Positions 48,871 to 51,569 of a stretch of 51,569 nucleotides of DNA are shown here, piece by piece (position 1 is the stretch's first letter; each line of letters starts with the position of its first letter). Under the pieces are notes generated by a model that searched no databases, was not told where the DNA came from, and saw only the letters and a program-made list of their open reading frames with translations. The stretch is from Actinomycetes bacterium (GTDB lineage: Bacteria; Actinomycetota; CALGFH01), in assembly GCA_036000965.1 (NCBI GenBank), contig DASYUT010000267.1, forward strand, positions 1 through 51,569. The letters are read 5' to 3'. The translations under genes and the position numbers were made by a program.

Positions 48871-49940
48871 TTGGACGTGCACCTGATGGACGAAGGAGGT
48901 GCGCTGGTGGAGGCCACCGCGGTGGCACCAGACGCCGATGGGTTGGGTGGGTTGGCCCGCTCGCTTGGGAAGTCCGGTCAGCCGGTCCAGGCCGCGACCT
49001 GGTCGATGAACGGCGCCCGGTTCGTGCATGACCAGCTTGAGCTGGCGGGGTGGGAGGTGCTGATCGCCGACGCGCAGAAGGTCAAGGGGCTGGCGCCGCT
49101 GGCGTGCAGGACCGACCGGATCGACGCGCGGGTGCTCCCCCGAGTTGTCGCGCTGGGCCTTGGTCCCCGAGATCTGGCTGCCCGCCCCAGAGGTGCGGGC
49201 CGAGCGGGAACGGGCTCGCTGGCGGTTGCACCTGGTGCGCCACCGGGTCGCGTTGAAGAACCGGGTGCACGCCACCGTGCTCGTGTTCGGGCGGCCCTGC
49301 CTGACCTCGGACCTGTTCGGCGTCGGCGGCCGAGCGCTGCTGGACAGGCTGGCGCTGCCTTGAGCCGTGGGCAGGCTCCATGACCGCCAGCCTGCAACTG
49401 CTCGACGAGCTCGACGAGCGGGTCGACGCCTGCGAACGCGAGCTGCGCCGGCTCGGCGCCGACCACGCCGACGCGCCCCTGCTGATGACCGCACCCGGGA
49501 TCGCGTGGGTGCTTGGCCTGGACGCCGACGAGCAGGCCCGCAGCGGCTTCCGCTACGCCTACTCGGTCTACCAGGCCGAGTACAGCCGCAACCTGTTGTT
49601 CAAGGTCGGCGGCCAGATGGACCGCGTCTTCAACGCCGTCGTCGACCGAACCCGCTCCCGGCTGGACGTGCCGATCCTACGGACGCTGTTCGGCGCCAAG
49701 GCACGCCCCCACCACGACCGCGCGACCGGGCCGCCCACGCTGGCAGTCGTGCTCGAGAAACCTCGCTATGACCTGACCTGGTTCCACGAGGCTGTGACCT
49801 GCGGATTCACAAGACCGGTTCGTGGGCCGATCCGACCGTCCGATCAGTCTGAGCGGCTGATATGTCATGGTTTCGCCACATCCGAAGCCGGAGTCGGGAG
49901 GTGTGAATGTGTCCCAATCATGCCTCTGACCTCTGGCTGA
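48871..49940 (+). pseudogene. Frameshifted IS110-type transposase fused to an unrelated fragment
   Basis: The start reads as an IS110 DEDD recombinase: LDVHLMDEGGALVEA, AQKVKGLAPLACRTDRIDARVL. One extra C in CCCCC at 49137-49141 shifts the frame to ELSRWALVPEIWLPAPEVRA and ALKNRVHATVLVFG. A second shift near 49360 leads to DELDERVDACERELRRLGAD and LLMTAPGIAWVLG. Normally a C-terminal transposase domain follows. Instead, after about 49520 the frame runs into FRYAYSVYQAEYSRNLLFKV and DRTRSRLDVPILRTLFGAKA, from a different protein I cannot name, itself cut off near 49785. The element is dead and mosaic. Confidence 0.7.
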
Positions 49941-50654
49941 ACAGCTACGTCTGTGGGCCATCCCAGACCACACCACACCGCTGCAACCATCGCCGGCCGG
50001 ATGTATTCCACCTGGATGTCCAAACGTGTGAGTGTTCCGGAAGCAGTGCGGGCGGCGATGCTCGAATGGCGTTCCTGGCCGCCCGGTGTCTGGGGTCCGT
50101 CGTCTGCTATGGGCCTTACACCAATTCATCACGTGATTGACCGGGCCCCGCAAGTGATCCGCGGACCCTCATCTGCGCCAGTATGACCTCTAGGAAGATT
50201 TGGAACGTGTACAGCGCGCTTGCGCCTCCTTCTTCGAGCCATCACTCCTACCGCCGCTTCGGGCGGCTTTCGGCAAGGCCGAGACGAGAAACGCGCTGCA
50301 TGACGCCACAGAGCAGCACCGTGACCAGCAGCAACGCGACGACGCCACTCCCCCACCCGGCCGGACACCCTCGTATGTGCGCTGTACACCTTCCAGCCAT
50401 CGGCGGCCTTCTGGACCGCGTTGCGCCAGCGACTGTCCCTGTCAGACTGTCCTGTCCCACCACGCCGCGAGGACCTCTGCGCTCGGGATGTCGATTGGCA
50501 TGGCCGGAGTCTGCCTACGTCTCACAATCTGGTCAACTGAGGGCGTTTGGCGTGGCGGCGCCGGCCCGCTGGAGGTCCGGTCGTCCGGCCATGCTTTTCG
50601 CCGTGGCAACCGAAAGCAGAGGCACATGAGGGTAACCGCGTTCGAGGCCCAGTT
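49941..50654. other. Accessory gap with repeat copy B, no clear gene
   Basis: Lower GC and irregular third positions in all frames. Only repeat copy B is recognised. Short open frames here lack ribosome sites and coding bias. Confidence 0.4.
50226..50440 (-). repeat. Diverged direct repeat, copy B
   Basis: Partner of copy A at 48046-48265, same orientation, about 2.2 kb apart and enclosing the broken glycosylase-like gene and the IS110 remnant. The core ATGTGCGCTGTACACCTTCC is at 50375. Confidence 0.6.
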
Positions 50655-50846
50655 GTGATCGCGTCGCTCGCAGCCGGGGCCGCCCTGCTCGGAGCACGGG
50701 TCAACTCGACCTGGCAGGTGAAGCGAGAGCGGCAAGCCAGGGAAACCGAACGCCGGCATGTCTTCCAGCGGCATGTCTTCCAGCAAGAGACGCTCGTCGC
50801 CCTCCAAGATTCATTGGAGGAGCTGTACCGTGTCGTTGAGGAGTAG
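50655..50846 (+). CDS. Short membrane/coiled-coil protein, possibly truncated
   Basis: 63 residues: a hydrophobic segment (VIASLAAGAALLGARV), a basic, helical part (WQVKRERQARETERRH) and FQQETLVALQDSLEELYRVV. This resembles the N-terminal part of small actinobacterial proteins with one helix and a QxxRE/LLALQD coiled coil, usually longer. A 15-bp tandem duplication (CGGCATGTCTTCCAG) inserted an extra RHVFQ. The stop TAG adjoins the MITE-like element. GTG start without good ribosome site. Confidence 0.4.
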   Translation: MIASLAAGAALLGARVNSTWQVKRERQARETERRHVFQRHVFQQETLVALQDSLEELYRVVEE

Positions 50847-50958
50847 ATCCTAGCCCCAATGCCATCCGGTTAAGGGTCCTTCTGGCCTGATTTGACCGTG
50901 CTGACCAGGGAGTTTGTACTCGCAAATCCAGCTAACCGGATGGCATTGATCCTAGCCC
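50847..50958. mobile_element. MITE-like element, 92 bp, with 16-bp inverted ends and 10-bp target repeats
   Basis: Terminal arms CAATGCCATCCGGTTA (50857-50872) and TAACCGGATGGCATTG (50933-50948) are exact reverse complements. Outside them ATCCTAGCCC occurs at 50847-50856 and 50949-50958, directly abutting both arms, as expected for a target-site duplication. The 60-base interior has no gene. A 10-base duplication suggests mobilisation by an IS4-like or ISAs1-like transposase, which is not in the window. Confidence 0.85.
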
Positions 50959-50994
50959 GGCTGAATGGAGCATCGACGGCTCGTAGGTCGTCGC

Positions 50995-51345
50995 CTAGCA
51001 GTCGCCGAGGTTGACGATGCGCGAGCTGGTCACGCCGGTGCAGTCCGAGTCGCAGTCGGATCCGCTGTTGCAGTAGCACTCGATGCACCGGTAGAGGGTG
51101 ACGCGAGCCCCTGACGTATAACAGCAGGTCCAGGACCAGGTGCAGACCGCCGGACGTGCGCCGCAACACGTCGATCCCGGCGAGCGGCACAGGTGGCAGC
51201 ACGCCACCGTGATGGTGGCCGCGGCTGGGTCGGCAAGTCCGAGGACGACGAAGGCCGCCGACAGGGTGGCCGCGCCGACGCGCGAGAGGAACCTCCTTCG
51301 GCCCATGGACCCACCGATGCGTTGGACGACATCGTCTGCAGACAT
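50995..51345 (-). CDS. Tat-exported Cys-rich small protein
   Basis: 116 residues. A twin-arginine signal (MGRRRFLSRVGAATLSAAF, cleavage near DPAAA) leads to a mature part of about 70 residues with 14 Cys, including ACCHLC, CTWSWTCC, CIECYC and CDSDC. Such density suggests several disulfides or a redox cofactor. The WSWTCC arrangement recalls cysteine-rich light chains of quinoprotein amine dehydrogenases, but the match is weak. Export of a folded protein by Tat fits tatAC in this window. ATG with AGGGGG eight bases upstream. The membrane protein gene just upstream may be in the same operon. Confidence 0.65.
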   Translation of the reverse strand: MSADDVVQRIGGSMGRRRFLSRVGAATLSAAFVVLGLADPAAATITVACCHLCRSPGSTCCGARPAVCTWSWTCCYTSGARVTLYRCIECYCNSGSDCDSDCTGVTSSRIVNLGDC

Positions 51346-51385
51346 CGTTCCGACCCCCTTCGTGTTTGATGCCGACGCGGCGCCG

Positions 51386-51569
51386 CTAGACCCCCTCCAG
51401 AAGCAACCCGACGAGCGCCGCTGCCATCAGGACGATCCCGGCGATGTTGGTGATCCGGAAGACGGTGCGGGACTCCTCGATCTCGTCCAGCAGTTCGTTC
51501 GTGTAGGCCGGGCTGTGGAGCAGTACCGGACCGGCAAGGATCGACACCGCACGCCCTAGCCAATGGGTG
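51386..51569 (-). CDS. C-terminal part of a membrane protein running off the right edge
   Basis: The minus strand is open from the window end to a TAG at 51386-51388. It encodes SILAGPVLLHSPAYTNELLD, then EIEESRTVFRITNIAGIVLMAAALVGLLLEGV, with a final membrane helix. Third positions are mostly G/C. The start lies beyond the window. It precedes the Cys-rich protein gene by 40 bases on the same strand, so they are probably co-transcribed. Family not recognised. Confidence 0.5.
   Translation of the reverse strand, partial: THWLGRAVSILAGPVLLHSPAYTNELLDEIEESRTVFRITNIAGIVLMAAALVGLLLEGV

Noticed and set aside
49907-50186. Small overlapping plus-strand frames after the IS110 remnant
   Set aside because: No ribosome sites, no codon bias and unusual composition with many Cys/His from chance.

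Overview
The window is about 51.6 kb of very GC-rich DNA in which real genes end almost every codon in G or C. The complete Pup-proteasome set (pup, dop, pafA, pafB, pafC, prcA, prcB and the ATPase ARC/Mpa), a HelY-type helicase beside tatA/tatC, an LPXTG-anchored protein and frequent GTG starts point to Actinomycetota, probably a lineage distant from the well-studied genera. The order pafB, pafC, tatA, tatC, helY, M24 peptidase follows the order known from Mycobacterium. No rRNA, tRNA or CRISPR array was seen.

Left part (1-15.6 kb): a sensor kinase and receiver-only regulator; an alpha-oxoamine-synthase-like PLP enzyme; a short membrane protein that looks N-terminally truncated; a sortase-type DUF1996 protein; an aminotransferase plus glutamate-semialdehyde dehydrogenase pair; an IspD-like cytidylyltransferase; remnants of a sorbitol PTS with a frameshifted membrane subunit; a DUF2252 protein; and an amidohydrolase.

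Middle (15.6-31.2 kb): a divergent membrane FtsH-like protease; then a minus-strand run of pafB, pafC, two small genes, tatA, tatC, an unknown membrane protein, a lipid-kinase-fold protein, helY, a second degenerate lipid-kinase-fold protein, an M24 peptidase and two paralogous zinc-ribbon membrane proteins. Divergent from pafB are a SufR-like regulator, a DUF3866 gene and a GT-C mannosyltransferase-like gene.

Proteasome block (35-45 kb, minus strand): ARC, Dop, Pup, a shrunken endonuclease-VII-like ORF, PrcB, PrcA, a membrane zinc peptidase, a glucoamylase-like protein, and pafA. ARC unfolds pupylated proteins for the PrcAB core; Dop deamidates the Pup C-terminal Gln and removes Pup; PafA ligates it. 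Upstream lie CsbD, TrmI (tRNA m1A58), a TtuA-like tRNA thiolase and a MoaD/ThiS ubiquitin-fold sulfur carrier, so two ubiquitin-like modifier systems are neighbours.

Right end (47.8-51.6 kb): an accessory region with decayed genes, a frameshifted IS110-type transposase joined to another fragment, a diverged repeat pair, a 92-bp MITE-like element with exact 10-bp flanking repeats, a Tat-exported Cys-rich protein and a gene running off the edge.

Three features recur. (1) GC-rich minisatellites lie between and inside genes. (2) Five genes lacking a good Shine-Dalgarno share GGYARNAT, six bases, then ATG/GTG, suggesting leaderless promoters. (3) Paired or single +/-1 shifts occur in homopolymers in several genes; they may be decay or sequencing errors.
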